Positions 37,534-45,562 of a stretch of 64,000 bases of DNA are shown here, one piece after another; within the stretch, counting starts at the first letter, position 1, and every line of letters starts with the position of its first letter. The stretch is from CAWBRT01 sp963696525 (GTDB lineage: Bacteria > Acidobacteriota > Terriglobia > Terriglobales > Acidobacteriaceae). The notes under the pieces are model-generated. The model was given only the letters and a program-made list of their open reading frames with translations, was not told the origin of the DNA and made no database searches. The stretch covers positions 65,814-129,813 of the forward strand of contig CAVOKO010000005.1 in the NCBI GenBank assembly GCA_963696525.1, in the 5' to 3' direction. The translations under genes were made by a program, and so were the position numbers.

Positions 37534-39900
37534 TTAGTGAACTACGTAATACCAAACGAACCCGAACACGCCGATCACCATGACCAGCGCGTACCACTGC
37601 ACCAGTCCCCACTCTATGAGCCGGACCGGGTAAGACAGTGCGCGAGCCACAATGGCTGGACCATTCACGCAAACCCCATCGATGATCCACTTGTCCCACC
37701 AACTGGAAATCGTTCCGCTCAGCCTCGTCATCCAACCGGCGCCGTTTACACCGCCGTCGATCACGTTGGCGTCAAACTTCCATAGTGCAAGGCCCAGGCC
37801 CTGCACGCCCAAACGCACCGGCCCGATCGACTTGCGCCCGGTGAACAGGTAGTCGTAGAGCTCGTCGACGTAGTACTTGTTGAGCAGCGTGCGATAGAGC
37901 GGCGGCGCCACGGCGTTAATCGGTTCGACATAGCCCGGACCAGCCTTGGCGTAGGCCTTTCGCGCTCCCCACAAACCTAGACACGCGGCGCCCACCGAAA
38001 AGACCATCAGCACGTATTCGCTGCTGCTCGGGCCTTCCTCATGCTTCGGCGCTTCGCCGTGCCCGGCGGCCATCGCGGCACTCGCTTCAACCGCTGGAGA
38101 TCCATGCTCCGCAGGCGTGGCGGAAACCACGGGCTCGATTGCTGCTCCAGCAACGGCGCGCCCGGCGATGACGGGGTTGTCAAAAACCGGCTCCAGGAAG
38201 CGCTCAAATCGGTTCGAACCACCTAACGCGTGCGGCACTCCAAGCAAACCGGCGAAGATCGAGCCCACGGCCAGGATCATCAACGGAACCGTCATCGACT
38301 TCGGCGATTCGTGAATATGATGTTCGGTCTCGTGATCCATGCGCGGCTGGCTGAAGAACGTCAGCCAGACCAGCCGGAACATGTAGAAGGCCGTCATGAT
38401 GGCGGTGGCGTAGCCGACATACCACAGCGCGCGCATTGCGCCGCCGTTGCTCGACCAGGCCTGCCACAGGATTTCGTCTTTCGAGAAGAAGCCGGCCAGC
38501 GGCGGGAATCCGGCGATGGCGATGGTGCCGATCAGCATCGTCTTATAGGTGATCGGAATTTTCTTTGCCAAGCCACCCATCTTGCGCATATCCTGTTCGC
38601 CGCTCATGGCGTGGATGACCGAACCGGAGCCGAGGAAGAGCAGCGCCTTGAAGAATGCGTGGGTGAACACATGGAAGCAGCCGGCGGCGAATGCACCGAC
38701 GCCGAGCGCCAGGAACATGTAGCCCAACTGCGACACCGTCGAATAGGCAAGCACGCGTTTGATATCGTTCTGCACCAGGCCAATCGATGCCGCGAAGATG
38801 GCCGTCAGCGCGCCCACGATCGCGACCACTTTCATGGCCTCCGGAGCCAGCACGAACAGCGCGTTCGAGCGCGCCACCATGTAAACACCGGCTGTGACCA
38901 TGGTGGCAGCATGGATGAGCGCCGACACCGGCGTGGGGCCTTCCATGGCATCCGGCAGCCAGACATACAGCGGAAGCTGCGCCGATTTGCCGCAGGCTCC
39001 GAGGAACAGCAGCAGGCAGGCGGCCTGGATCAGCATACTCAAGTGCGGGTCGGCGATAATCTGCCCGGCGTGCGCGCGAGCCAGCGCCGTCACGTCGGTA
39101 AACTTTGCCGTTCCAAATACCCACATCAGGGTGAATGTCCCGAGGATCACGCCCGCGTCGCCAACCCGGTTAGTGATGAAAGCCTTGTTCGCCGCCGTCG
39201 ATGCCGAGTGCTTCAAGAAGTAGAAGCCGATCAGCAGGTACGAGCACAGGCCCACACCTTCCCAGCCGACGAACATGAGTATGTAGTTGTTCCCCATGAT
39301 GAGCGTCAGCATGGAGAACATGAACAGGTTCAGGTAGCCGAAGAACCGGTAGTACCCGCCCTCGTGCGCCATGTATCCAATAGAGTAAATGTGGATCAGC
39401 ATGCCCACGCCGGTTACGAACAGCAGCCAGATGCTCGATAGGGGATCGAGCAGGAACCCGGCTTCGGCCTTGAACTCGGCGGGCTTACCGCTATAGGACG
39501 TGAAAACCATCTTGCCGGAGTCGTCGCCCAGCCAGGTGTAAAGAACTTTTTCGTAATGCGGCAGGCCGCTGTGGACGAATTGCCAAACCGCGCCCACCGA
39601 AAACAAGAACGCCAGCACCACGACGCCAACGCAGATGACGTTCACCCAGGTGTGCAGCTCATGAGCGCCAGCATGCGCATCGTGCCCAGCCGCGTGCGCG
39701 TCGTGCGCTACGGCGGACGCGTGCGCATCGAGGTCGCGGCCATGCGCATCGTCATTGTGATTGTGATCGTGCGCGCCAGGCGAACCGCCGCTCCGCTTGG
39801 GCGGCTCAATACCGCTCAGCTTGCGGCCGAAGAAGAACATCATTGCCGCGCCGAACGCCGGCAGCAGAGGAATGATCCAGATGTGTTCCAGAAAGAACAT
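37534..39900 (-). CDS. nuoL: NADH-quinone oxidoreductase subunit L (cluster 2) with His-rich insert
   Basis: At 788 residues it is over 100 longer than the cluster 1 paralogue. Core motifs are intact (FVGWEGVGLCSYLLIGFYF, GKSAQLPLYVWLPDAMEGPTPVSALIH, FSKDEILWQAW). Residues 44-83, between the first and second helices, form a His-rich insert with eleven His in forty residues (AHDHNHNDDAH, HDAHAAGHDAHAGAH). A second variable loop near residues 545-610 is Ala/Glu/His-rich. The long C-terminal lateral helix is present. The His-rich loop could bind divalent metal; that is inference. Confidence 0.95.
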   Translation of the reverse strand: MFFLEHIWIIPLLPAFGAAMMFFFGRKLSGIEPPKRSGGSPGAHDHNHNDDAHGRDLDAHASAVAHDAHAAGHDAHAGAHELHTWVNVICVGVVVLAFLFSVGAVWQFVHSGLPHYEKVLYTWLGDDSGKMVFTSYSGKPAEFKAEAGFLLDPLSSIWLLFVTGVGMLIHIYSIGYMAHEGGYYRFFGYLNLFMFSMLTLIMGNNYILMFVGWEGVGLCSYLLIGFYFLKHSASTAANKAFITNRVGDAGVILGTFTLMWVFGTAKFTDVTALARAHAGQIIADPHLSMLIQAACLLLFLGACGKSAQLPLYVWLPDAMEGPTPVSALIHAATMVTAGVYMVARSNALFVLAPEAMKVVAIVGALTAIFAASIGLVQNDIKRVLAYSTVSQLGYMFLALGVGAFAAGCFHVFTHAFFKALLFLGSGSVIHAMSGEQDMRKMGGLAKKIPITYKTMLIGTIAIAGFPPLAGFFSKDEILWQAWSSNGGAMRALWYVGYATAIMTAFYMFRLVWLTFFSQPRMDHETEHHIHESPKSMTVPLMILAVGSIFAGLLGVPHALGGSNRFERFLEPVFDNPVIAGRAVAGAAIEPVVSATPAEHGSPAVEASAAMAAGHGEAPKHEEGPSSSEYVLMVFSVGAACLGLWGARKAYAKAGPGYVEPINAVAPPLYRTLLNKYYVDELYDYLFTGRKSIGPVRLGVQGLGLALWKFDANVIDGGVNGAGWMTRLSGTISSWWDKWIIDGVCVNGPAIVARALSYPVRLIEWGLVQWYALVMVIGVFGFVWYYVVH

Positions 39901-40006
39901 TGCTTGGTTCTCATCCCCGGTCCATGGTTAATTTGCACGGAACCGGTCCAGGGCTAAAGCCCATCACTAAAAGCCGGCTACCGTGGAAACACGCCGGCCA
40001 AACCCT

Positions 40007-40312
40007 TCACCACTTCAGCAGATCCACTTCGTCCATGTTCACGGTTTCCTGGTTGCGGAAGAACGCGATCAGGATCCCGAGTCCAACCGCCGATTCGGCG
40101 GCCGCGTCGGCAATCACGAAAATCGAAAATACCTGTCCGTGCAGTCCGTACAACCGCGAGAATGCAACCAGATTCAGGTTGACCGCGTTCAGGATCAATT
40201 CGATCGACATCAGAATGATCATCACGTTTCTGCGGGTGAGCACGCCAATCGTGCCGATGATAAACAGGGCGGCGGCAACCACCAGGTAATGCAAAGTGCC
40301 GATCTCAGCCAT
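40007..40312 (-). CDS. nuoK: NADH-quinone oxidoreductase subunit K (cluster 2)
   Basis: A 101-residue three-helix subunit with the buried Glu residues in MSIELILNAVNLNLV and AAAESAVGLGILIAFF. It starts 3 bp after nuoJ2. A 106-bp gap without gene separates it from nuoL2. Confidence 0.96.
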   Translation of the reverse strand: MAEIGTLHYLVVAAALFIIGTIGVLTRRNVMIILMSIELILNAVNLNLVAFSRLYGLHGQVFSIFVIADAAAESAVGLGILIAFFRNQETVNMDEVDLLKW

Positions 40313-40315
40313 CGC

Positions 40316-40825
40316 TCAAATCCTCTTCTTCGCCATGACAACGGCGCCGACAATCGCCACCAGCAAAAGCAGCGACGCGATTTCAAACGGCAGCAGGTAA
40401 TCCCGGTAGAGCATGAGGCCAATCTGCTGCGTGTTCACTTCTTCGCGGAACATGTGCGCGGTTGCGGGAAAGATTGACCTGCCCTTGACGAAGATGAACA
40501 GAATCAACCCGCCGAGCGCCGCCGTCGCCAAGGCTCCGACCACCCATTGCTTGTTGAACCGTTCTTCCAGTTGCGCGCGTTCGATGTTGACAAGCATGAT
40601 CACGAACAAGTACAGCACCATGATGCCGCCGGCGTAGACCAGGATCTGGACGCCAGCGACGAACGGTGCGTACAGCATGAGGTACAAGCCCGCCTGGGCG
40701 AGCAGCGTGATGATCAGCAGCAGTGCCGAATGCACCGGGTTGCGGCGCGTGATCACCAGAATGGCGCAGATGATCGCAATCGCCGACAGGAAATAGAAGA
40801 AGAACGTTGTCGCTACCGGATTCAT
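40316..40825 (-). CDS. nuoJ: NADH-quinone oxidoreductase subunit J (cluster 2)
   Basis: A 169-residue five-helix subunit with YAPFVAGVQILVYAGGIMVL, the conserved third-helix region containing the pi-bulge. Its start overlaps the nuoI2 stop by 4 bp. Confidence 0.95.
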   Translation of the reverse strand: MNPVATTFFFYFLSAIAIICAILVITRRNPVHSALLLIITLLAQAGLYLMLYAPFVAGVQILVYAGGIMVLYLFVIMLVNIERAQLEERFNKQWVVGALATAALGGLILFIFVKGRSIFPATAHMFREEVNTQQIGLMLYRDYLLPFEIASLLLLVAIVGAVVMAKKRI

Positions 40826-41283
40826 CGTTCGTATACCGTCGGTTCAGGGCCATTCTCCAGCTTCTCGCGATTGAGCAACAGTTCGTCGCGGCTGTAGGTG
40901 GCCATTTCAAAGTCCTGGCTCAGCTCGAGCGCATCGCTCGGGCAAGCCTCTTCACACAGGCCGCAGAACATGCAGCGGCTGATGTCGTAGCTGAACGCGG
41001 TCAGCTCTTTCTTCTTGGTTTCGGGATTGCGTTCGCTGCCCACCACGATCAGGTGCTCCGGACAGGCCAGCGCGCACAGCCCGCAGGCGATGCACAGCGG
41101 CTCGCCGGTCTCCGGATTCACGTTCATGCGCGGCTGCCCGCGAAAACGCTCGGCAATAGCAGGCCGTTCCAGCGGATACTGTTCCGTAACGATCTCTTTC
41201 GGGCCCTGGTACTTTAACGTGACCTTCAGACCCTTGAACAGATCGACCAGAAAAATCTTGCGAAGCAAAGGAGCCAGACTCAC
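40822..41283 (-). CDS. nuoI: NADH-quinone oxidoreductase subunit I (only copy in window)
   Basis: The 153-residue ferredoxin-like subunit carries clusters N6a and N6b. Both motifs are complete: CIACGLCALACPE and CMFCGLCEEACPS. It starts with GTG overlapping the nuoH2 stop (GTGA), which fits the tight operon; the frame continues upstream but those residues lie inside nuoH2. Cluster 1 lacks nuoI, so this copy may serve both complexes. Confidence 0.93.
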   Translation of the reverse strand: MSLAPLLRKIFLVDLFKGLKVTLKYQGPKEIVTEQYPLERPAIAERFRGQPRMNVNPETGEPLCIACGLCALACPEHLIVVGSERNPETKKKELTAFSYDISRCMFCGLCEEACPSDALELSQDFEMATYSRDELLLNREKLENGPEPTVYER

Positions 41284-42563
41284 CGCAACACCCCCATCAG
41301 GACAGTCGCCAGCTCTTGCCGAATCCCAACCAGCGCGGTCAGGATCAGCACTGCCAGCGATAGCGGCAGCAAAACCTTCCAACCAATCTTCATCAACTGA
41401 TCAAAGCGGTAGCGCGGGAAGGTGCCGCGATACCAGATGTACAGATACATAAAAAACGCGACCTTCACCGAGAACCAGTACATGTCCTGCACGCGCTCAC
41501 GAACTCCGGGCGCCAGCAGAACCAGTCCGACCGCAGCGAGAAAGAGCCCGCAGACGGCCAACCCTATCGTCTGGATCTTGAAGGATGGATGCTTCGGCAT
41601 CCGAGCCGCACCGAGCAGGCAAATGCCCGCGAGCACAAAAACCGTCAGCGCCGGCAGCAGCGAGAACGCCAAGTCCCAAGTCGTTCCGGCGAGCGCATTG
41701 GAGAAGGGCCGCAGCCAGCCGCCAAGCCACAGGGTCACCGCGATCGAGCTGACGGCGAGCATTCCCGCATACTCGGCGAGGAAAAACAGCGACCAGCGGA
41801 ATCCGCTGTATTCGGTGTGGAAGCCCGCAACCAGCTCCGACTCCGCCTCCGGCAGATCGAAGGGCGCGCGATTGGTCTCCGCAATCATCGCGATGGCGAA
41901 GATCATAAAAGCCAAAAATCCGAGCGGAAAAAACGAGAAGATAAACCACCGGCCCTGCGCGGCCTGCGACTCGACGATCTCGATCATGCTCAGTGTGCCG
42001 GTGCCCGTCTTGAGGCTGGTCATCAGGACCGCGGAAACGATCGCCATGGCCATCGGCACTTCGTAGGACACCATCTGCGCGCTGGAACGCAGGGCGCCCA
42101 TCAGCGGGTAGTGCGAGTTCGAAGCCCAGCCGCCCATGATGATGCTCAAAACGCTCAGCGACGAAACTCCCAGCATGAACAGGATGCCGATGTTGATGTC
42201 GGTGACGCTATGAGCGCGGCCGAACGGAACCACCAGGAAGGTCGTGAAAGCGGTCATAACAACCGCGACCGGGGCCAGCCAGAACACCAGCTTGTCGGCG
42301 CCTGCCGGGATGATGTCTTCCTTCAACAGCAGCTTAAGCGAGTCGGCAATCGGCTGCAAAAGGCCGTGCGGCCCGACGCGCATGGGGCCGTAGCGAATCT
42401 GGATGTGGGCGAGGATTTTGCGCTCCAGCCAAGTCATCAGCATGACGGCGACAGACAGCGCGGCCACCACCAGAAGCACGTAAATCGTAGCCCACAGCAG
42501 GTCGCCGGCTTCACCGGGGGTTATTTTTACTTTTGGGTTCAGATAATCGGTGAGAGCGTGCAT
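41280..42563 (-). CDS. nuoH: NADH-quinone oxidoreductase subunit H (cluster 2), extended
   Basis: The 427-residue subunit is about 75 longer than the cluster 1 copy. It has WLERKILAHIQIRYGPMRVG, AETNRAPFDLPEAESELVAG and YRFDQLMKIGWKVLLP. The extra length lies between the glutamate loop and the C-terminal motif, as two additional hydrophobic segments (around LLPALTVFVLAGICLLG and IGLAVCGLFLAAVGLVLLAP). Its start is immediately after the nuoD2 stop. Confidence 0.94.
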   Translation of the reverse strand: MHALTDYLNPKVKITPGEAGDLLWATIYVLLVVAALSVAVMLMTWLERKILAHIQIRYGPMRVGPHGLLQPIADSLKLLLKEDIIPAGADKLVFWLAPVAVVMTAFTTFLVVPFGRAHSVTDINIGILFMLGVSSLSVLSIIMGGWASNSHYPLMGALRSSAQMVSYEVPMAMAIVSAVLMTSLKTGTGTLSMIEIVESQAAQGRWFIFSFFPLGFLAFMIFAIAMIAETNRAPFDLPEAESELVAGFHTEYSGFRWSLFFLAEYAGMLAVSSIAVTLWLGGWLRPFSNALAGTTWDLAFSLLPALTVFVLAGICLLGAARMPKHPSFKIQTIGLAVCGLFLAAVGLVLLAPGVRERVQDMYWFSVKVAFFMYLYIWYRGTFPRYRFDQLMKIGWKVLLPLSLAVLILTALVGIRQELATVLMGVLR

Positions 42564-43717
42564 TTAGCGATCCACCTCTCCCAGGACGATGTCCAGTGTT
42601 CCGATGACGGCAACCACGTCGGCGACGAGCCACCCGCGGACCATCTTGTCCAAGGCTTGCAGATTTACGAAGGAAGGAGGGCGAACGCGCACGCGGTAAG
42701 GCTGCGTCGAGCCGTCGCTCACGATGAAGTATCCGAGCTCGCCTTTGGGCGCCTCGATGGAGTGATAAATTTCGCCGGCCGGCGGCCTGAGCACCTTCGG
42801 CACCTTCGCCAGTGATGGGGCCTTCCGGGATGCCGGAGGCAGCCTGCCGCAAGATGCGCACCGACTGCCGCATCTCTTCAATGCGCACCAGGTACCGGTC
42901 GTAGGTGTCGCCGTTCTTGCCAATCGGGATATCGAATTCGAACTTGGCGTAGGCCGCGTAGGGCTGCGCCTTGCGCAAGTCCCACTTCACGCCGCTGCCG
43001 CGCAACACCGGGCCGGTAGCTCCCAGCTCGATGCACTCGGCACCGGTCAGCACGCCGACTCCCTTGGTGCGTTCCAACCAGATGCGGTTGGTGGTGAGCA
43101 GCTCTTCATATTCGTCGATCTTCGGCAGCACGAAGTCGCAGTAGTCCAAAACTTCCTTCTCGAAGCCCTCGTAGATCTCGTACTGGCATCCGCCGATGCG
43201 GAAGGCATGCGTGGTGAGACGGGCGCCGCAATACTTCTCGAAGATCTTCAGAATCTCTTCGCGGTCGCGGAAGCAGTAGAACAGCGGGGTCAGCGCGCCG
43301 ATGTCGAGCGCGTGCGTGCCCAGCCACACCTGGTGGCTTGCCAAACGGTTGAGTTCGGTCAGGATCACGCGAATATACTTGGCGCGCTCCGGCGCTTCCA
43401 CGCCCAGCAGCTTTTCGACCGCCTCGCAGTAACCCAGTCCGTTGGAAACCGCGGCAACGTAGTCCATGCGGTCAACGTATGGATTGAATTGAACGTAAGT
43501 GCGGTTCTCGGCGATCTTCTCGACGCCGCGATGCAGGTACCCTATGACACAGTCGGTGCCCAGAACTTTTTCGCCGTCAAGCTTCAGGATGACTCGCAAC
43601 ACGCCGTGAGTTGACGGGTGCTGCGGCCCCATGTTGAGGATCAGCTCGTTGGAATCCAGGAAGGTTTTCCCGGGTATCCTGCCATTCCGTGTTCTCGTAA
43701 AACTTCGACTCGCTCAT
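42564..43717 (-). pseudogene. nuoD: NADH-quinone oxidoreductase subunit D (cluster 2), two +1 frame changes
   Basis: The natural start is the ATG at 43717 (MSESKFYENTEWQDTR), overlapping the nuoC2 stop by 4 bp. The frame moves by +1 near 43668-43675, after which MGPQHPSTHGVLRVILK and most of the protein follow. It moves again near 42809-42815, so that EGPI is followed by LAKVPKVLRPPAGEIYHS and the proper C-terminus GTLDIVLGEVDR. Removing one base at each site restores a normal product of about 384 residues. Conservation on both sides suggests sequence error or very recent loss. Confidence 0.85.
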
Positions 43718-44557
43718 TGGCCGCTCTCGATGCCAAGGTTAATCTTGACCCACTGTTCATCCTGCTGCATGAGGCCGTAATCCTTGCGCAAAGGGTGTCC
43801 CTTCCAGTCGTCTGGCATGAGAATGCGGCGCAGGTCCGGGTGGCCCGTAAAATGAATTCCAAACATGTCGAAAACTTCGCGCTCCAGCCAGTTTGCCGTC
43901 GGCCACAGAAAAACCGCGCTCGGAACCGGCTCGCCTTCCTTGATCTGGGTCTTGACGCGAATGCGCTCGTTGCGCGCGAACGAATAAAGAATCCAGATGA
44001 CCTCAAACTGCTCGTCGCGTTTGGGGTAGTGCACGGCGGTGACGTCGACGCAGTAATCGAACTGCTCCTGGTCGCGCAGATCGCGCAGCACATCGATGGC
44101 GATCGATTTGTCCACCACCATGTAATTCTGCTTCATGTAAGTGGAAGCCTCTCGCAAACCGGAACCATAAGCCTTGCGCAGTTTCTCAATCAGCGGCGAT
44201 TCCCATGGATCCGCCTTCGGGAGCCGGAGGCTTGGGCGGAGCGGCAGGAGGTTTCGCAGTTGCACCGGCGGCAACGGCTGGTTTTGCCGCACCTGCGACA
44301 GCGGACCCAGACTGAGCAGTAGCCGGAGCATTGGGCTTCGCCACCGGAGCGGCCACGGCTGGCTTCTCGACCGCAGTCACGGGCTTATCCGCCAATGGCG
44401 GCTTTGGTACTTCTGGATTTGCAGGTTTCGCTTCGTCCGGGGCTGCCGGCAGCTCGGCCGCTGGGCTGGTGGATGCCGTCGACGGAGCCGCCTTATTTTC
44501 TTCCGCAGGCTTTTCCGCCGGGCTCGATGCCCCTATTGGCTGAATTTCATCGGGCAT
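43714..44557 (-). pseudogene. nuoC: NADH-quinone oxidoreductase subunit C (cluster 2), one +1 frame change
   Basis: The first 120 residues, from the ATG at 44557 (MPDEIQPIGASSPAEK), form an Ala/Pro/Lys-rich extension that ends APEGGSMG in its own frame. The conserved NuoC domain begins ADPWESPLIEKLRKAYGSG in the +1 frame, the change falling near 44203-44215 (GGATCCATGG). The NuoC core is complete (EREVFDMFGIHFTGHPDLRRI, MPDDWKGHPLRKDYG). AAGGGA precedes the ATG. If the shift is real, the core would need a start inside the extension region, where I see none in frame. Confidence 0.8.
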
Positions 44558-44592
44558 TGGTGATGTCCCTTGATTGGTCCTTATCTAAGTTC

Positions 44593-44659
44593 AGTTATAA
44601 CAACCTGAAAGCGAGGGCTGAACGGATTAAAATCACAGTCAGGTGTGAGCTTTGTCACA
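44593..44659 (-). promoter_or_regulatory. CRP-type palindrome and -10 element upstream of nuoC2
   Basis: TGTGA-GCTTTG-TCACA at 44644-44659 is a perfect two-sided CRP-consensus site. A -10-like TATAAC lies at 44594-44599 on the minus strand, giving a start near 44587 and a site centre near -64, close to the class I position. This implies an internal promoter between nuoA2 and nuoC2. The rest of the 44558-44811 gap contains no gene and, notably, no nuoB. Confidence 0.55.
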
Positions 44660-44811
44660 ATTTTACACCCTTCCCGGAAACGCCTTCGGGCCAGAGATTT
44701 CAGGCGCATAGCCCGCCCAAGGCAGCAACAGCTTTGCTCGGCCGCCCTCCTGCCTGGACCTTTTTGACCGGGAAGCTGCCAGGCAGCCGGCTGCGTGACC
44801 CGCTTTCGGGC

Positions 44812-45168
44812 CTAAATCCACTCGAGGGCTCCCTTTTTCCAGATCCAGATGTAACCTACGATCAGGATGCCCAGAAAAACCAGCATTTCCACAAAACCGA
44901 AGACGCCAAGCAGTTTGTACTGCACCGCCCACGGGAACAGGAAAACGGTTTCAACATCGAAGACAAGGAACAGAATCGACACGATATAGAACCGGATCGT
45001 ATACCGCTGGCGGGCATTATCGACGGGATCGATACCGCACTCATAGGGCATCAACTTGGTCTTGTTCGGGTTTTTCGGTCGAACCAGCGAAGCGATTGCG
45101 ATCGTTCCTGCGCCAATCAGAAACGATATGATCAGAAAGATGAAGATCGGCACGTAATTCTGTGGCAT
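44812..45168 (-). CDS. nuoA: NADH-quinone oxidoreductase subunit A (cluster 2)
   Basis: A 118-residue three-helix subunit with KLMPYECGIDPVDNARQRY and FYIVSILFLVFDVETVFLFPWA. The ATG at 45168 matches the family N-terminus; the frame is open further upstream without support. It begins cluster 2 but is separated by 254 bp from nuoC2. Confidence 0.94.
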   Translation of the reverse strand: MPQNYVPIFIFLIISFLIGAGTIAIASLVRPKNPNKTKLMPYECGIDPVDNARQRYTIRFYIVSILFLVFDVETVFLFPWAVQYKLLGVFGFVEMLVFLGILIVGYIWIWKKGALEWI

Positions 45169-45370
45169 TGTTCCTCGCCGCTTCCGGAGCCTGCGGAAAG
45201 CACTTTCCCACGCGGGCTGGCACGCCGACACACGCATCACGCGTCTGTTGGAGGCCCCGCCGGGCGACTTGACCGCCGAATGTGGCACACACGAAGCAAG
45301 CCTTCTATAATCTCGAATGTGCCCAGCTCCAGAGCTTTTTTTTACCATAAACCAAGCTATCCGCAGCGCC

Positions 45371-45386
45371 TGTGAGCCACGTCACA
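45371..45386. promoter_or_regulatory. CRP-type palindrome upstream of nuoA2 and lysS
   Basis: TGTGA-GCCACG-TCACA, a perfect CRP-consensus palindrome, shares the flank TGTGAG...TCACAATT with the site at 44644. It lies 203 bp upstream of nuoA2 and 177 bp upstream of lysS. A weak TATGGT at 45344-45349 on the minus strand would put the site near -41.5 for nuoA2. Orientation of control is not certain. Confidence 0.5.
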
Positions 45387-45412
45387 ATTGATTCGGGAAT
45401 TTCTGGCCGGGT

Positions 45413-45443
45413 CCCCGACAAGCCCGCTGGTGACTTGTTGGGG
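45413..45443. repeat. CCCC-GGC family palindrome
   Basis: CCCCGACAAG, 11-nt loop, CTTGTTGGGG, a 10-bp stem with one G-T-type mismatch in the nuoA2-lysS intergenic region. No T-run follows. It belongs to the same family as the copies at 6621, 25588, 57740 and 62751. Confidence 0.55.
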
Positions 45444-45490
45444 CAGACTCAGCCGGAGGCGCTACCGATTGTGTGCGTCACGGAATTGCA

Positions 45491-45540
45491 GCGCAATTGC
45501 TAGTATGCTCACTTCATACCAAACCTGTCTTTCAGCAGCC
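45491..45540 (+). repeat. Dispersed 50-nt intergenic repeat, copy B
   Basis: The segment beginning GCGCAATTGCTAGTATGC and ending TTTCAGCAGCC is similar to 1814-1862. It ends 22 bp before the lysS start codon, so this copy is part of, or overlaps, the lysS leader. A weaker likeness (AAACTTGTTTTTTAGCAGCC) occurs near 57849, upstream of the EAL-HDOD gene. Confidence 0.5.
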
Positions 45541-45562
45541 TGCTGACGAAGGAAACCAGACA

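Noticed and set aside
38230..39441. 403-codon plus-strand frame antisense to nuoL2
   Set aside because: It is a shadow of the GC-rich nuoL2 codons: low-complexity His/Arg/Gln composition, no ribosome site, no family resemblance.
22276..43675. Programmed +1 frameshifting in the nuo genes
   Set aside because: The six sites share no slippery codon or stop-codon context, and programmed shifts at six places in three operonic genes are implausible.
22273..44215. Hexamer palindromes (CTCGAG, CCCGGG, GGATCC) close to several nuo frame breaks
   Set aside because: The coincidence is noted, but such hexamers are frequent in this GC-rich sequence and not all sites have one; a methylation-linked sequencing error is possible but unproven.
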